Origin: Hofstenia miamia
Lineage: Eukaryota; Xenacoelomorpha; Acoela
Assembly: GCA_004352715.1 (NCBI GenBank)
Contig: SCFE01000035.1
Coordinates: forward strand, 539,793-603,792
Length of the DNA: 64,000 bases
Direction of reading: 5' to 3'
Shown here: positions 35,300-47,914 of the stretch, in pieces
Numbering within the stretch: the first letter of the stretch is position 1
Layout: each line of letters begins with the position of its first letter
The notes under the pieces: generated by a model
What the model was told of the DNA's origin: nothing
Database searches by the model: none
Seen by the model: only the letters and a program-made list of their open reading frames with translations
Position numbers and translations under genes: made by a program

Positions 35300-37190
35300 T
35301 TAACATAATTGTTTCTTTACTGCTTAGCTTTCTGGATCAAAGCATTGTAGCTTTGTGTATCCAACTGCATTTTGTCATCGATGGGTACATATGTGTCAAA
35401 AACTTCTTCTGGTGTGATGTAGATGTCCATTGGTATCATATTAAACTTTTTTTGATAATTATTTCTCGATCTGACGGTCTTAAGATACTGACCAGTAAAG
35501 TATTTGCAACCAACAGGCATGGAATGACTCCACTTATCATTGATGGCATTTTCAGCAACTCATTTGCTTATCAGCTTTAGAAAATACAAAGGCTCGACAT
35601 TGTTACCGGTTAGTAAAGCTACGTAAGAAGGGATATCAACAAAATCGAAAATTTGCTCGTCTTGGCTTCCGTTATCAGTGTCTTCCTCAACCTAACAGTC
35701 GTGATGATTGTTCTCATCGTCTTCCGTTTGTTGTTTTTGACATTTATCAAATTCCAATACCAAACAAGAGTTATAATCAAACAGATATTATTTTAAAAGC
35801 ACATCATTATTGGCTTAGAAGATCATCATGTGTTGTTTCATACATCCATCGATTGTCATTGGTGTGTGTGGACATTAGGTGGACGCTTTAAGACAACATC
35901 TAAGGCAGGTACTTCTGTATAAGAATATTGAGGCTTCTTTGTGGTCAAGTAACTGACAATGCTACTGCTTTCGTTGAAAAATATATCTCTTGTTGCAATA
36001 TCATTTCGAAGAATGTTTTTCACCCCAAAGCTTGACATTGCATCAATTGCACCTTTTCCATGGACCGCTGCTCTGTAGGTTCGAATGATGCGTAAGTTAA
36101 ACTCGTCAGCAAGCTTCTCATACAAAAGTATGCTTTTCCTTGTACTGGGTTGGAACATTGTCACTTTGAATCCTTAGATCTTCGTTTTCAATACCGTACT
36201 TGTTGATGAGATCTCTGATGACAAAGTCAACGAAGAACGGGTCATGTTTAGTGTCGTCACTGATATAGTAATGGTAACGACATTCTACTGGCTCAACGAT
36301 GGCGCAATGCAAAGTGAACTGCTTTCCTGAGAAATGCGCGCTAATTGTACCTCATCCTTTGGCCTCAAGGACAGATTCTATGAGAAATCCAACTCTATGT
36401 ATTTGACATTATATACCTCTTTCAAAACAGGCAACACACAAGATGTACAATTGTCGACGTACGTTCTGTGCTTCAAGTAAGCCTTGCTCAAACCTCGAAG
36501 CTTTTCTACCAATTGACAAACAGGTGCACACAAATCAACACGAGCAGTTCGCGTATACTCTATTTCCTTTCCTTCCTTTCCAAAATATTTCTCCTTGACT
36601 GTTCGATATTCATAGTATTTGCAGTTTTTGTTTTATTTGATTTCCTCAAAATCAGCGTTGGTTTCTAAATTCTTCAAATAAGCTGTAAGAGAGGCATGGT
36701 GTGTACCTCTGAACGTATTAATCGCTTTCAAAATGATATGAGGGTTGAGATAATATATGCATAGACAAATTTGCTTCTCCTCTTCACTTGGCTTGAGGAC
36801 GTAAAAAGCTTTGAATTGAAAAAAGCGGATAGTGAAATTGACCTTTCTTCAGTCTCATTAGAAAGAAAGGAAATTTGCTTTCAAAAGCTTTAAAACTATT
36901 CGTAGAATCATTTGACGTTGTTGAGTTCTGCAACCAAAAGTCGAAAATTTTCTGACGCGGGACGTGGTAGCTTTTTCTGTCTGATGGTTTGAGGCTTGAT
37001 GTCAACAATGCTTTTAAAGGACAGTTGATTCGACAACCACCTGAAACAAATTGGATCATTTAATAGCTCTCCAAAACACTCTTTCATGAATGATATGGCA
37101 TATGATCGATTTCCTTGCAATTTGTTATTTTCAACTGTTAATATGTCTTGTTTATTTTTAAAACTGTCCAATGGAATTGTAATAAAATGG
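35300..37190 (-). pseudogene. Repeated mobile-element protein with QSDN and HGKG motifs
   Basis: Minus strand from 37171: SFMKECFGELLNDPICFRWL and PASENFRLLVAELNNV (37171-36908), LNPHIILKAINTFRGTHHA (near 36740-36690), ETNADFEEIK, LSKAYLKHRTYVDNCTSCVL (near 36480-36430), YIELDFS...LSLRPKDEVQLA, HCAIVEPVECRYHYYISDDT and LRIQSDNVPTQYKEKH (36312-36118), then FNLRIIRTYRAAVHGKGAID, AMSSFGVKNILRNDIATRDI (36164-35856), ending near 35317 with YITPEEVFDTYVPIDDK. Acidic residues in SDDT and QSDN and the later HGKGxxD suggest a DDE-like fold, but I cannot name the superfamily. I recall similar repeated proteins in cnidarian genomes. Frameshifts and stops break it. Confidence 0.55.
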
Positions 37191-39470
37191 CATCTTCACT
37201 TTTTTTGAAGAAGTGCATTGTAATGTCTTCTATTTTTTTATTTTCAAAAGTTACAGTATATAAAAATGGAATTATTTTATGAATTGCTGCTCTTTTGGAC
37301 TTTTGATGTATTTTCAATGTAATTCTAAAAACTTAGAATAAAAATGAGGTTTTTAATGTACTTTTTTTTGTTTATCTGCCCGTGCTTTAAAAATTTGATT
37401 ATATCACTAAGCTTTTGCGGACATTTTTATCATCAGGTTTAGTGGAATACTGAAATCCCCTGACGCTCTTTTTTGAACGAAATACTTGCTATTGTCAAAG
37501 ATCGATGCTTTTAGATTGACTTTCAAGGAACGAAAATTTTAAAATAAGAGCAAAGAAGGATTTATTATTCCGCCTAATATTTTAAAATATTATAAATGTT
37601 TGCAAACAAACATTTCCACATTAACCCTTATCAGGACGTCTGAAACAAAATATCTTGTCGGACTTCTGTCAACACTTATTAATTCCTATATAAATCAATA
37701 GAACATTTCAATAATGTATAAAGAATTGTATAGTAAATATACTATTTCTACCGTTGCTTATAATTGGTAAGAACTTACGGGGCATCTATTGAAATTCTTA
37801 CTTATTATTTGTAGGTGCAATATACAGATAAAAGATAAATACAAAACGTAAAACTATATAGAACAGCCTCTGCATGATGTCAATTTACAAAGAACATGGT
37901 GAAGCAAGGATTCAATATATTAACGTTACTTAATGTACTTACTATTTTTTTGCTAAATATTCAACAAGTGATCATTCTTGTAATAATATCCACCATTAAA
38001 ACTTCTTATCCTGAATTTCCTAAATTTGGATGATATTTCTAAGACTCATGTGATTCAGTTTATACAAAGTTGACTATATAAGATTATGAAAAGCAAGTGT
38101 TTCTATTTCTACCTCCACCAAGATAAAGATTGGTTTCAATGACTTCATTATAAATGGCATTTGTTTTTGTAGCAGTAGTTTATTTATAAGCAAATTCTTA
38201 CGATACTAAATAGATTTATATTTTACATAAATTTCCAGTGGAATATTCCTAGAAAACACCAATAAACTGAAGAGTTTCGAAATCCAATAAAATTTGCAAT
38301 TAATCGGCTCCCAAGATTAATCGTTTTTCAATGTTGACAAGTTAATCACATTTTTCAACCCTATCATGGCCAAATTTGACCATTTAAATGACATTTAAGA
38401 TGCTTAAATTCAATTAAATTATGAAAATTTAATTAAAGGATAGTTTAAACTAATTTGAATAAACAAACTGCATTCAAACTATGACTCATGCAAAAGTAGG
38501 TAAATTCAAATCGATTAATCTATCGTCTGCTTAGGTTCCAACACAAATTTATTTCAGATAGTATCCATTGAAATCCTGTTTATACCAGATAAAATTGAAG
38601 TCTTTAGGCAATGACCGATAGCATTTAGCTGGGGAAGGCAACATTCTGAGCAAGTTCGCGCACCTATTCTGAGCGAAGTTAAGTACTTTCAGCAACTAGT
38701 TCAAATGCCGTTTATTCTAGAAAATTGTCTAGTTGAGTCCAGTTTTCTATACGATATTGCAGACCAGCACAAGTGTTGGCTTGATATATCTACAAAACCT
38801 GTGAACATCTAAGAGATAGGTTGAAATTACTACACTAGGGGTATCCGTCTATATTTTGAAAAATATGCATAGACAATAATATCTGATTTATTCAGGTTTA
38901 CATAACTTACAATAAGATTTTGCATTTTTCTCCAATTGTTCATATAAAAATTGTTTAAAAGCAATCCGTTAGGTTTCAATATGCTATTTATTGCTTGTTT
39001 ACTACATTGTAGATGCCCTCAACCTACCGTTTAACTAATGCATGTCAAATAAACGGAGTTTAAACGAAATCATTTAATTGACTGCTGCATTTAAACAAAC
39101 GGCTAATTTAAACTAAGTACGTTTAAAACCGTTTAAAACGATTCATTTAAATGCTCAACACTGATCATGGCCTACTAAATATGTGGTTGGCCACCACCCT
39201 ACTGCACGTTCAAGTTCTATTTAATTAAATAAGTTATTTATCTATTAAATATATTTAATATTCACCAAGAAATTCTCATGTTTTATTGATGTTTCAAAAT
39301 GTATTTGGACATTGATGTACATAGTACATGGTTGATTAATTTCTAAAGCTTCGCATTGGCGAGAATTGAATTTACACACAATCATGATAAAACGCATTGA
39401 GAATTTGAACACAACAATTACACTCAAGTAAATAATTGTAACACCCGGTCTCTCTGTGTGTGCGTGTGTG
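37191..39470. other. Intergenic or 5' flank of the Rab gene; hAT-like ends
   Basis: 38290-38375 has gattaatcg motifs ending at caacccta. 39045-39165 has repeated gtttaaa motifs ending at gctcaacactg, whose reverse complement CAGTGTTGAGC is hAT-like. Both ends are followed by atcatggcc. 37430-37450 has tttttatcatcagg. No EF-hand-coding exon was recognised here. Confidence 0.35.
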
Positions 39471-39530
39471 TGTTTAGCTGATAGACGATTATGCTATATC
39501 CGCTGTTTATGTACTCATGAGCAAATCGAT

Positions 39531-40094
39531 ATGGGTGAGAAGGAAAAGGTCAGTTTTTTAGAAGAATCAATCATTTATGAATCGGAAGGAAAAGCATTTG
39601 AAGAAATCAATGCAGATAATTTCGGGAAAATAGCCACAGCATCGCGTAGCATTACTATCCAATCAAAAGACGCATTCGAGGAAATTCGACAAACGTGGTC
39701 TCAATTGCAAGAGCAGTTTGGAGAGGATTCCCTAAGAGACGAATTCAATTCATTTCTGTCAAACGTCAGCAGTGCGGTACGATCCGCGCTAAATGAAAAA
39801 GAAGAGGACTTGCAGTTTCAAAAAGCAAAAGTTGAGAACCTGTTGACAACCATTGAAGATTTAAATGGGGAGTTGGATATGCAGTTAGATCTAGAGAAGG
39901 AAAGAGCGAAAAAAGAGTACGAAGCTCGGGAAAGAATACTTCTTCACACTCTTAGAGAAAAATTACGTCAATCCACCAGCGCAATGGAAGAATTCAGAGA
40001 AGAAAATCAGGTACTACGCTCCCAGCTGTCTGAAATTGAAACTAGAAAGAACTACCTGATTGCAGAAACTGAGAAATTGTCACAAGAAAAACAG
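39531..40094 (+). CDS. RASEF-like: RASEF-like large Rab, exon 1 (coiled coil)
   Basis: The ATG at 39531 opens 188 codons ending exactly at a codon boundary before GTAATT. The N-terminal 75 residues are acidic (MGEKEKVSFLEESIIYESEG...). From about residue 80 the sequence is strongly coiled-coil-like: NEKEEDLQFQKAKVENLLTT, ELDMQLDLEKERAKKEYEAR, REENQVLRSQLSEIETRKNY. In RASEF and CRACR2A a coiled coil sits between N-terminal EF hands and a C-terminal Rab and mediates self-association. The frame is open upstream to 39456, and a possible acceptor (tgtgtttag) at 39471-39477 could join an earlier exon, so this may not be the true start. No EF hand was found. Confidence 0.75.
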
Positions 40095-41863
40095 GTAATT
40101 TCATTTTTATAATTCATAACAACGAATTCATTATAAAATTTTACAGAATAGACCTTTGCATCCTTTATCCAAAATTATCAAAAATATTGGGGCTTCGTAG
40201 TCTGATTAGGTCTTGAACCCTAGTTAGTACTTGAGAATGGTTCGAAGAAAGCACTTCAAAAAGAAACAAAATGAAAAAACATGAAAGGTTTTATTACCAA
40301 CATAATTAGTTAAGTTTTTCTGCTGAGGTTAGGTCAAATTACTTTATATAAATATTCTTACGCTTTTCCTACGCAGTTTTGTACATCCATTTTAATGGGA
40401 TACCAATGTGTATTTTTTCGGAATATAATTTGTGCAGTCACTATGTAAATGGATACATTCTTAGTTGAGTAATTATATCACTTGCAAAATATAGTTGTAT
40501 ACATGCATAATTATATCCTAGCAGTTTGAAGCATCAGTCTTATATCCAGAACAGCCTTAAGTGGGTAAAATTTCAAAGCCAAGTATGTCAAGTCTTTTAA
40601 ATATCATTAACTGATATTATTATAGAAATGATTTAAGTTCGTTTTCTTCCACTACACATGTTTATAATATAATAAAATAATATTTTAAATATGATATAAT
40701 GTAAGAAATAATATAATATAGTACATAATAAAAAAATATGTTAAGTCAAATTTTGTTAGAAAAAGTCTAAGTGTTTCTATAAATTTGTTTTCCTTTAAAA
40801 TTTGGAAAATTCACGAAATTTTGGGTTTGTAAAGATTTAATAAGACATAATTTAATAAAAGACCTTAATGTCAAAACGTTAAGAATAAAGTCGCAAATTA
40901 TTGTCATATATCAATAATAAAATAAATTTGAAATGCACTGCTATTAATGATAGTCTGTAGTCAGTTATCAAAATATATCACATTTTGCCATAAAAATATA
41001 TCAAACTAAATCACAAAGTAAATAAATTGTCCGTGCATTTTTATTCTTCTTTGGTTAAAAAGCAAAATTTTAAAATATTTTAAGGAAATAAAATGTGTCT
41101 GAACTATTATTTATAATTTTATACTTATACTTGAAGAACTTATCTATACAATTTATATTTGCTCATCCTAAGTTACACTATATTTCTGTACATAAAAATA
41201 CATTCACAGTTAGAAAACAAATACATCTTTATGTGGTTAGGGAAGTTTTGTACTTTAATTAGAATTTCACAATGGAAATTAAAATAAAGATTAGGCTGGA
41301 GGGTGGATAAGTCAAATAGAAAGATTTTCTCTAAACTAAAATCTCGAGATTAGTTGTTTAAATCTGCTATAAATAGCATGCCTATTAAATTTTAAGAGAT
41401 TCTGTTAACTAGATCTGCTACTCATATAAATGTTTATCTACAGTTTGTTCGTCAAACCAAGATTTTATTTGTGACATCCGAAATCTGTCACGTCACTTTG
41501 TCATTGAAAGAAGCTGAAGAATTTTACAATAAAAATATAACATTTAATTAATGGCAATAAATTATTCCAATAAAAATAATGTATAAACAAATTATGTAAA
41601 TGAATCAATTTTATAGGCACTAACAAGGCCTACTTTAGTACAAAAAACAAAAGGAAGCAATAATATGTTCTTGTAAGTAGGAAATTGGTTTAAATTTTGC
41701 TTAAGTATTCAAAATAAAGATTATCACGAAATCCCTAGACTTTTATGGCCCTATATGCATTCCGTTCGCATTGAAACAAACAAAGGGTTCACCAAACAAA
41801 TGAACGGGTTTCACATGTTAAGAAGTACAAAAAATTCTTAGAAATACCGCAACTCCAAATATN

Positions 41864-41929
<66 letters not shown>

Positions 41930-42299
41930 TCATGCTGATGAACAAAAGATTTCTTTCATTCATTGAAATGAGTTTACGCTAAAGAATTAGAATTTTTGGT
42001 GGTGTGCAATTGAATGGGAAGTGTTGCTTAGACAATTAATCCTCATGTGTAGCATAAAATTAATAAACAACGATTTTATTAAATGCTGATTCTGCAACAA
42101 TCCATTGGTTACCTGAATATAATTATTTGAAGATACTAAATGAATATAAATATATATATATATATTTTTCTTTACACTTTGACTATCAAAACGGAAACTC
42201 CAATTTGTTTTTTTAATGCTAAACCTATTTTTGCTATAAACGTTTCCATACTCTACACAATTATGCTCAGAAATTTAATGGAAAGATCATGTTCTAGGG

Positions 42300-42366
<67 letters not shown>

Positions 42367-42469
42367 CAAGAATTTATAAATCAATGCACATTATGTATTG
42401 TTTCTACACATGTGTGTAATTTCACATATCTGTCTATATTATGCATTAATTAATAAGATTCAATTGTAG
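40095..42469 (+). other. Intron 1 of the RASEF-like gene
   Basis: GTAATT donor to TTGTAG acceptor, 2375 nt, phase 0 on both sides. It contains (AT)n tracts at 41860-41930 (N at 41864), 42138-42165 and 42299-42363; the Ile/Tyr-rich frame over the last is spurious. Nothing else was seen. Confidence 0.75.
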
Positions 42470-42891
42470 GAAATTCTATCCACCCTTAAGTCAACTCTAT
42501 CGGAATTAGAAAAAGCAAAGAGTAATGCGACTACGAATAATGCTAATGATGATGAAGTGGATGGATCATTTTCAGATGGTCAGTACAAAGAACTTGCATT
42601 TCAATTAATTGAAGAACGAGACAAACTTTATTGCGCGCTTCAGAATCTTGAAGATCAAAACAAAAAATTACTTGAGGAAAAAGTTGAATTAGAAGAATTC
42701 AGAGCATATTGTAGCAATGCTATTATCAACGCTGCTCTAGATCCTGAGAATGATAATTCCAATATCGATGCAGAAATCTTGAAAGATATAATGGAATATG
42801 AAGAGAAACGAAGGGCAGAAGATGAAGAATTCTGGACATTCGATTGCATGTCTTCCACTACATGTACACCTACTGTTTGTGGAACAATGAC
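42470..42891 (+). CDS. RASEF-like: RASEF-like large Rab, exon 2 (end of coiled coil)
   Basis: The acceptor ...ATTGTAG precedes GAAATTC and the reading continues exon 1 in phase 0: EILSTLKSTLSELEKAKSNA, a short Asn/Asp linker, then a second coiled-coil stretch LAFQLIEERDKLYCALQNLE, DQNKKLLEEKVELEEFRAYC. The tail is acidic (ILKDIMEYEEKRRAEDEEFW) and turns Thr/Ser/Cys-rich before GTAAGT at 42892, leaving two bases of a codon (phase 2). Charged coiled coil followed by a low-complexity linker is the expected order for the family. Confidence 0.8.
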
Positions 42892-43539
42892 GTAAGTTTT
42901 GTTCTTCGAACTTTGCAATTTTCTTTTTAATCGAATTGATTTTGAGTGGCTTTCTCTAAATAACTGACTTAATTTAAAATGTACAACTCATACTCTCAAG
43001 TGATTATTGAACTTGTAGAGCTGCAATTTAAATAATAGGTTTGAAAGCATATAATTGCTAAGTTTATATTTAAATTCTTCTAAAACAGACTTAAATGCAA
43101 CGTATTTTTGCAGAGGGGAAAAGCTTTTTAGCCTTGTTCACTAAATGTTTAGGACAATTTTTTAACATGCTTTAAAATGTCCCAGAACCTTGCATATTAT
43201 ACTGGTATTAATTTTGAGTTAGTTAATAAAGAACAAAACAGTATTTAGACAAAACTCTTTCATATGATTCAAAATGTTTTCTAGCAAAATAGCTTAGGTA
43301 CATGAAAGAAATTATTTGTCTACTTATGTCTGGAAAATAGTTAATTAGTAAAGTATTCATGAGCAGTTGTTTGAGCACTATTGCATTACTAACTATCATA
43401 TATAGATTTCTGCAATCTTTGCCTATAATATAAAACAGTCCATCAGCCTTTTAGTACAGACCCGAGTATATTAATTGGAACACCAGTTTTCAAGACAGAA
43501 ACAAAATCTATTCAAGTTAGTTATCCGCATACAGCTCAT

Positions 43540-43986
43540 GCAGCGAGCATAAAGTTTTTGTTGTTGGGTCAATGAATGCAAATCTATACCTGGACATTCT
43601 CAAAACCTATCTACATCCTTTCATTGCTGGTTTTCAACGAGAAAATCCCATTTTTCAACAGGACAACGAACCTTGCTTTAAAGCCCAAAGTGCCCTCCAA
43701 CACCTTCACGACCATGGCCTTTACTGGCCACCCTACAGCCCTGACATGAACAATATTGACAACTTGTGGTCTTTTTTAAAGAAAAAGGTGCATCAGCATC
43801 CCTGTATCACAAGAAATAAATTGATCCACAGTGCAACACATCTGGCTGACTGATGCTGATATAAAGACAACCTGTATCGCTTTGCATGAAAGAATGCCTC
43901 GTCGTGTTCAGTTTCTTCGAAAGTCCGGTGGAGGGTATATTAAACATTCATGTAAACATTTCATAATGTTTAGACACGAGGTCTAA
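43540..43986 (+). pseudogene. Tc1-type transposase, C-terminal half
   Basis: Plus strand: KVFVVGSMNANLYLDILKTY (from 43551), IAGFQRENPIFQQDNEPCFK with the second catalytic Asp, HGLYWPPYSPDMNNIDNLWS with the third acidic residue, FLKKKVHQHP, and a frame break near 43850 leading to ADIKTTCIALHERMPRRVQF and LRKSGGGYIKHS. This is the standard order of the Tc1 catalytic half. The last catalytic position is Asp (Tc1 usually has Glu), and 31 residues separate it from the second Asp where Tc1 has 34. The N-terminal DNA-binding half is absent. A right end may lie at tttagacacgaggtc (about 43971-43984). Confidence 0.85.
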
Positions 43987-46149
43987 TATATATATATATG
44001 AGCTTCAGCCTGTAATTAGAAATAATTTGATAAGAAGTATGATATAAAATATTCAAAACAATTTGGAGTGTTTAATAAGACTATGTAAAATTGATCAAAA
44101 CAACAAAAATAATTAATAATCTTAGTACATCCAATATACATATTTGTACTAGTAACATTACATAAGAGACTTTTTTAAGTTCTGATACATTCGTACAATT
44201 ATCAATGCTATATTTTTAGTAGTTCAGCATCTAGACATTAAATTAAATAAACGTCCTTAAAACATGGTAAAGTCATTAGAAATTAGTCGATATTTTTCTC
44301 AATGTGACCTGTCATGAATATGCAAATGTGTGTACATGGAATGTGACTCCATTTTCTTGTAAACTAGGTTACTAAAATAATGTAGATTTTAATAAGTTTT
44401 CTTGGATTCACTACATGTGAACATCATTTGGGGAAAAGCATGATGTATTGTCAATGGATTGTCAAAGAATTCAAATTTATATTATACATCTAATCAAATA
44501 ATGAAAATTGATATGGCAAACGAAGGTTAAATTTCTAGTGAGTGGATTTCAAAATTTATTCTTAATAAATAATTATAATTATATTCTAACAAAGTCTGTT
44601 AGTATATATGTAGACTTGTTTGCAAAAGCTTGTGTAATTTTTTGTTTGCAAAAATTCAAATGAAGATCAATTCAATTTTGAACCCTTTATGTGTCATCTT
44701 TTTAAGAATAAAAAGCCAATTTCTGCAGTGTTTTAATGGTATCTTTTACACGACAATAATCTATTTGTGCTATTTTTTCAATGTTTTACTCAAAGCCACA
44801 AGTTTGTACAAATATTGTAGCAATGACTTGATTCTAATAGATTTCATTGTCCAAACTGCAGGCTATAATTAGTCTTAAAACTGAAGAACAACTACATGTA
44901 ACCAGAACTTATACGGTTATCTCAAATTAATTTTTTTCATTTACAAAGTTGAGATTAGCTATTGCTTTGATGTTTTTATAAATTTGTAAATTAATATAAT
45001 ATGAGATTATTATATTCAAAAAAACACTTGAACAACTGAATTCCACTGGATATTTAAGCTCTAATTTATAAGCTCATTCCTCAAGATTCATTAATACATT
45101 TAAAAGTAATTGCAGTCGACTTTCAAATTGTCTTTTGTTATTCCACATTGTTAAAGTCAATTTAACCATGTATTGCCAAAGGCATTGTAACCTTATTGAG
45201 AATTCAGCAGATTTAAGTTTCAATTCTATTTCACCATAACTATTATCGAAATGGATAATTTGTTAAAATATGAAAGCAGTTTTGCTTGAATTGTAATTTT
45301 ATTGATAACAATTATATTTTCAAATTTTTCTTTTTCATAAGCATTTAAATATAGAAATTCACGAATGCAATAATTCGATTTATTTAAATACCACTGAAAT
45401 TGTTTGCAAATTTTTTTTAATTAAATGATACAAAACTTTATCATTTCTCATGGAATATGAAGTGTTTGTAAACAGCCATAAACCGAAACAGAAGAGAATA
45501 CAATTTTAAGTATTGCTTGCGACAGCATTTTTTTAAAAACCAACCATAAAAAATATGTGAAATTTATAAAAATTGATAAAAAATCAATTTGTGTGAATTG
45601 TCAGAGGTCGTATTATGATACATTACCCAAAAACTTTTCGCATTAATTTTAACATGGAAAGAAACCTTTAATATTTTAAATTGAAACCAAACAATTCATA
45701 TCATATATGAATAAATGGGACTTTAGGTATTTATAATTGTAAAGACCTATTTGGCTGCAATATGGAGAAATCTTTGTTATTACATGTTGAGCAGGAATTT
45801 AGCATTGTTGTAGTAACTAGATGGATTCAATGATTATGTTTCTAAGTTAAGTTCATTTTATGTGCATAAATAATAATCCAAACGTAGTTATAAATTATCA
45901 GAAATAAATATATTTTTAGAAGGTAATTTTCTTAAAGGTCCACTAAGAGTACCTCACTTTGGTATGGAGTCTTAAAACGTATATATATATATATATTTAT
46001 AATTGTAACAAAGATGTAAGAGTAACATATTCATTGAAAAATCTTGTACCAAAAAGCCTGACCTCGCACTAGACGTGAGCAAATATTTAATTGGCAGTCA
46101 GTTGAGATACATTTTGAAACAAAGTGTTTCTGAATTGATTATTCTTGGC

Positions 46150-46434
46150 ATGCTAAATTGGATTGGGGATGGGGTATTTAATTCAATGGAACTGGTACCT
46201 GGGAATAAATGCTTCAGCGGCGCTGTAAAGAACATTGGACTGGTTGCATAAATGAAAAAACTGGGACCATGGATTTCAAAAATGTCAAATTATTATTATT
46301 ATTGCTTTGCGAGATTCGCTCAAAATATAGTTGTGCAGTCAGACCACATGAGACTGGTATAGGACGGAATTGAACAAAATCAAGTGGGATAAGTAGGATT
46401 GGTACCAATAAACTTCTGTTCCCACAGAACCTTA
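46150..46434 (-). repeat. GGGTTCTG repeat, copy 1
   Basis: Right end reads ctgttcccacagaacctta, the reverse complement of taaggttctgtgggaacag. This matches the ends of three other copies (about 55367, 56525 and 59148). The interior has spaced GGGAC/GGAC motifs. The minus-strand frame 46214-46408 is inside it and not a gene. Confidence 0.6.
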
Positions 46435-47279
46435 ATATCTAGCGTAATGTAAATACATAATGTTTTAATTGCAATTCGGTTAATCACTTATTTAAATATA
46501 TTATCGTCAATGTCATTCTACTCAGAAACTGCTTGACTTTCAAGTACTTCTAGCACAGGAATAATTTTGATACAAATGTTCATCATTAAATGAGAGCACA
46601 TTGCCCAATAGATGGGAGAATACTACAGATATCAATTTCTTTATAAATTTAGAGGAAATTTTTCGAAAATGCGGATAAAGAGCTTTGTATCCTTAACACC
46701 ACTAGGTAGTTAGGTTAGGACAGTTTCTTCCCAAAATTTGGTATCTCCGTGTTTGGGTTAGGGCTATAAAGCAAAATTAGAGGATAGGTTGAGTTATTAA
46801 TGATCATTCAAAATTTGTAAAGCTACATGTACTTGATGAAGTAAATCATTACATTGATAGTAAAGTTAATGACAGACAAAAACATTTTAAAATCTTCTGT
46901 TCATTAGAATGACAAAGTTATGACATTTTGCCAAACGTTATTTTTGTCTATTAATGAAAATATGAATATACAGTACTTGTAACTCTCACAGAGTGTTATC
47001 GGTATCTTAAAAAATAATTAATAATTTGAGCCTGTTTGAATTTTTGAAAATCAGCTAATACGTTAGATTTGGTCTATTCAATTTTTCTTGATCCGTTTGC
47101 AGGCCGGCTGTACTGAATGACTACTATTGTTTTCATTTTCACAGTGATGACCTGAAAATGCACGTCCAAGTCTGATAATATTGCTTTTTAGCATTGATAT
47201 ATTTTTGCTTGAATATTTGCGTCTGATCCATTTGTATTAGCGATTACTATCATATTTGAAGCAAATTTCGGTTTATCAG

Positions 47280-47411
47280 CAAAACAGAAACTGCTGTTCC
47301 CAAGACAAATGACCTCACGAATATTTCAACAACAGCTGGAAATTCAGAACAAGGAGACCAATCACTTCAAAGTAGATCTTGGCGTGATTAATTTAAATCC
47401 TCAAAGTAATG
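47280..47411 (+). other. Symmetric exon-like block, possible poison or relic exon
   Basis: Acceptor TTTATCAG at 47272-47279 and consensus donor GTAAGT at 47412. The block is 132 nt, divisible by 3. Joined to exon 2 in phase 2 it reads TKTETAVPKTNDLTNISTTA, GNSEQGDQSLQSRSWRD and then TAA at 47389-47391 and again later. The Ser/Thr/Gln/Asn-rich peptide suits the coiled-coil to Rab linker. Skipping it keeps frame; including it would end the protein before the Rab domain. Another frame (QKLLFPRQMTSRIFQQQLEI...) is fully open but its phases fit neither neighbour. Confidence 0.4.
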
Positions 47412-47914
47412 GTAAGTAAAAAGCCACCATCTATTTTAAGGTCATTTGCATCTTAAAAAGAACTGAAGTAGTAATAGTATTATAGAAAATTAGGTTGCAA
47501 AGCTTCATCCCGAATCTGAAAAAGTGAATAACTTTTATTTTGTATTTAAGCTTCAACTGTTGAATGATTGAAGCTAGATTTCTTCATTTCATTCTTGCAC
47601 TAATTTGAAAATGATAATATTTTTTTAGGTGAATTATAAATTTATTCATAAGTTGGCATAAATGCCTTAAAATGGCTAAGCGCTGTATCAGCTTTATTGT
47701 TCCACCCTTTCGTTAAAAACACCTGCTATTGTTACTAATAAATTTGCAACAGCAATGAGTTTATTATAATTTTGAAATAACTGTCCTCCACTGAATAATT
47801 TATTACATTTTTTAACTTTGAAGATGCAAAAATGATTCTACATCGACACAAAACAATTAGCTCAATAATTTTATTGAACATATTGGGAAATATATTAGAA
47901 GTTTACTCTAACTG

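Noticed and set aside
37420-37460. Hammerhead-like CTGATGA on the minus strand (tcatcag near 37429)
   Set aside because: The second core box GAAA is not present at a suitable position (GCAAAA only) and no stems were found. Could be a distant Penelope-type end, but too weak.
40140-40260. tRNA-like ggttcgaa near 40231
   Set aside because: No upstream A box or cloverleaf pairing was found. No convincing tRNA gene was seen in the window.
42140-42379. Tyr/Ile-repeat frames over (AT)n tracts here, at 10-282 and at 33401-33646
   Set aside because: They are translations of microsatellites with no conserved sequence.
47286-47411. Alternative open frame of the cassette (QKLLFPRQMTSRIFQQQLEI...)
   Set aside because: Fully open and coiled-coil-like, but its entry phase does not match exon 2 and its exit phase does not match the Rab exon. 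It would need further unseen exons.
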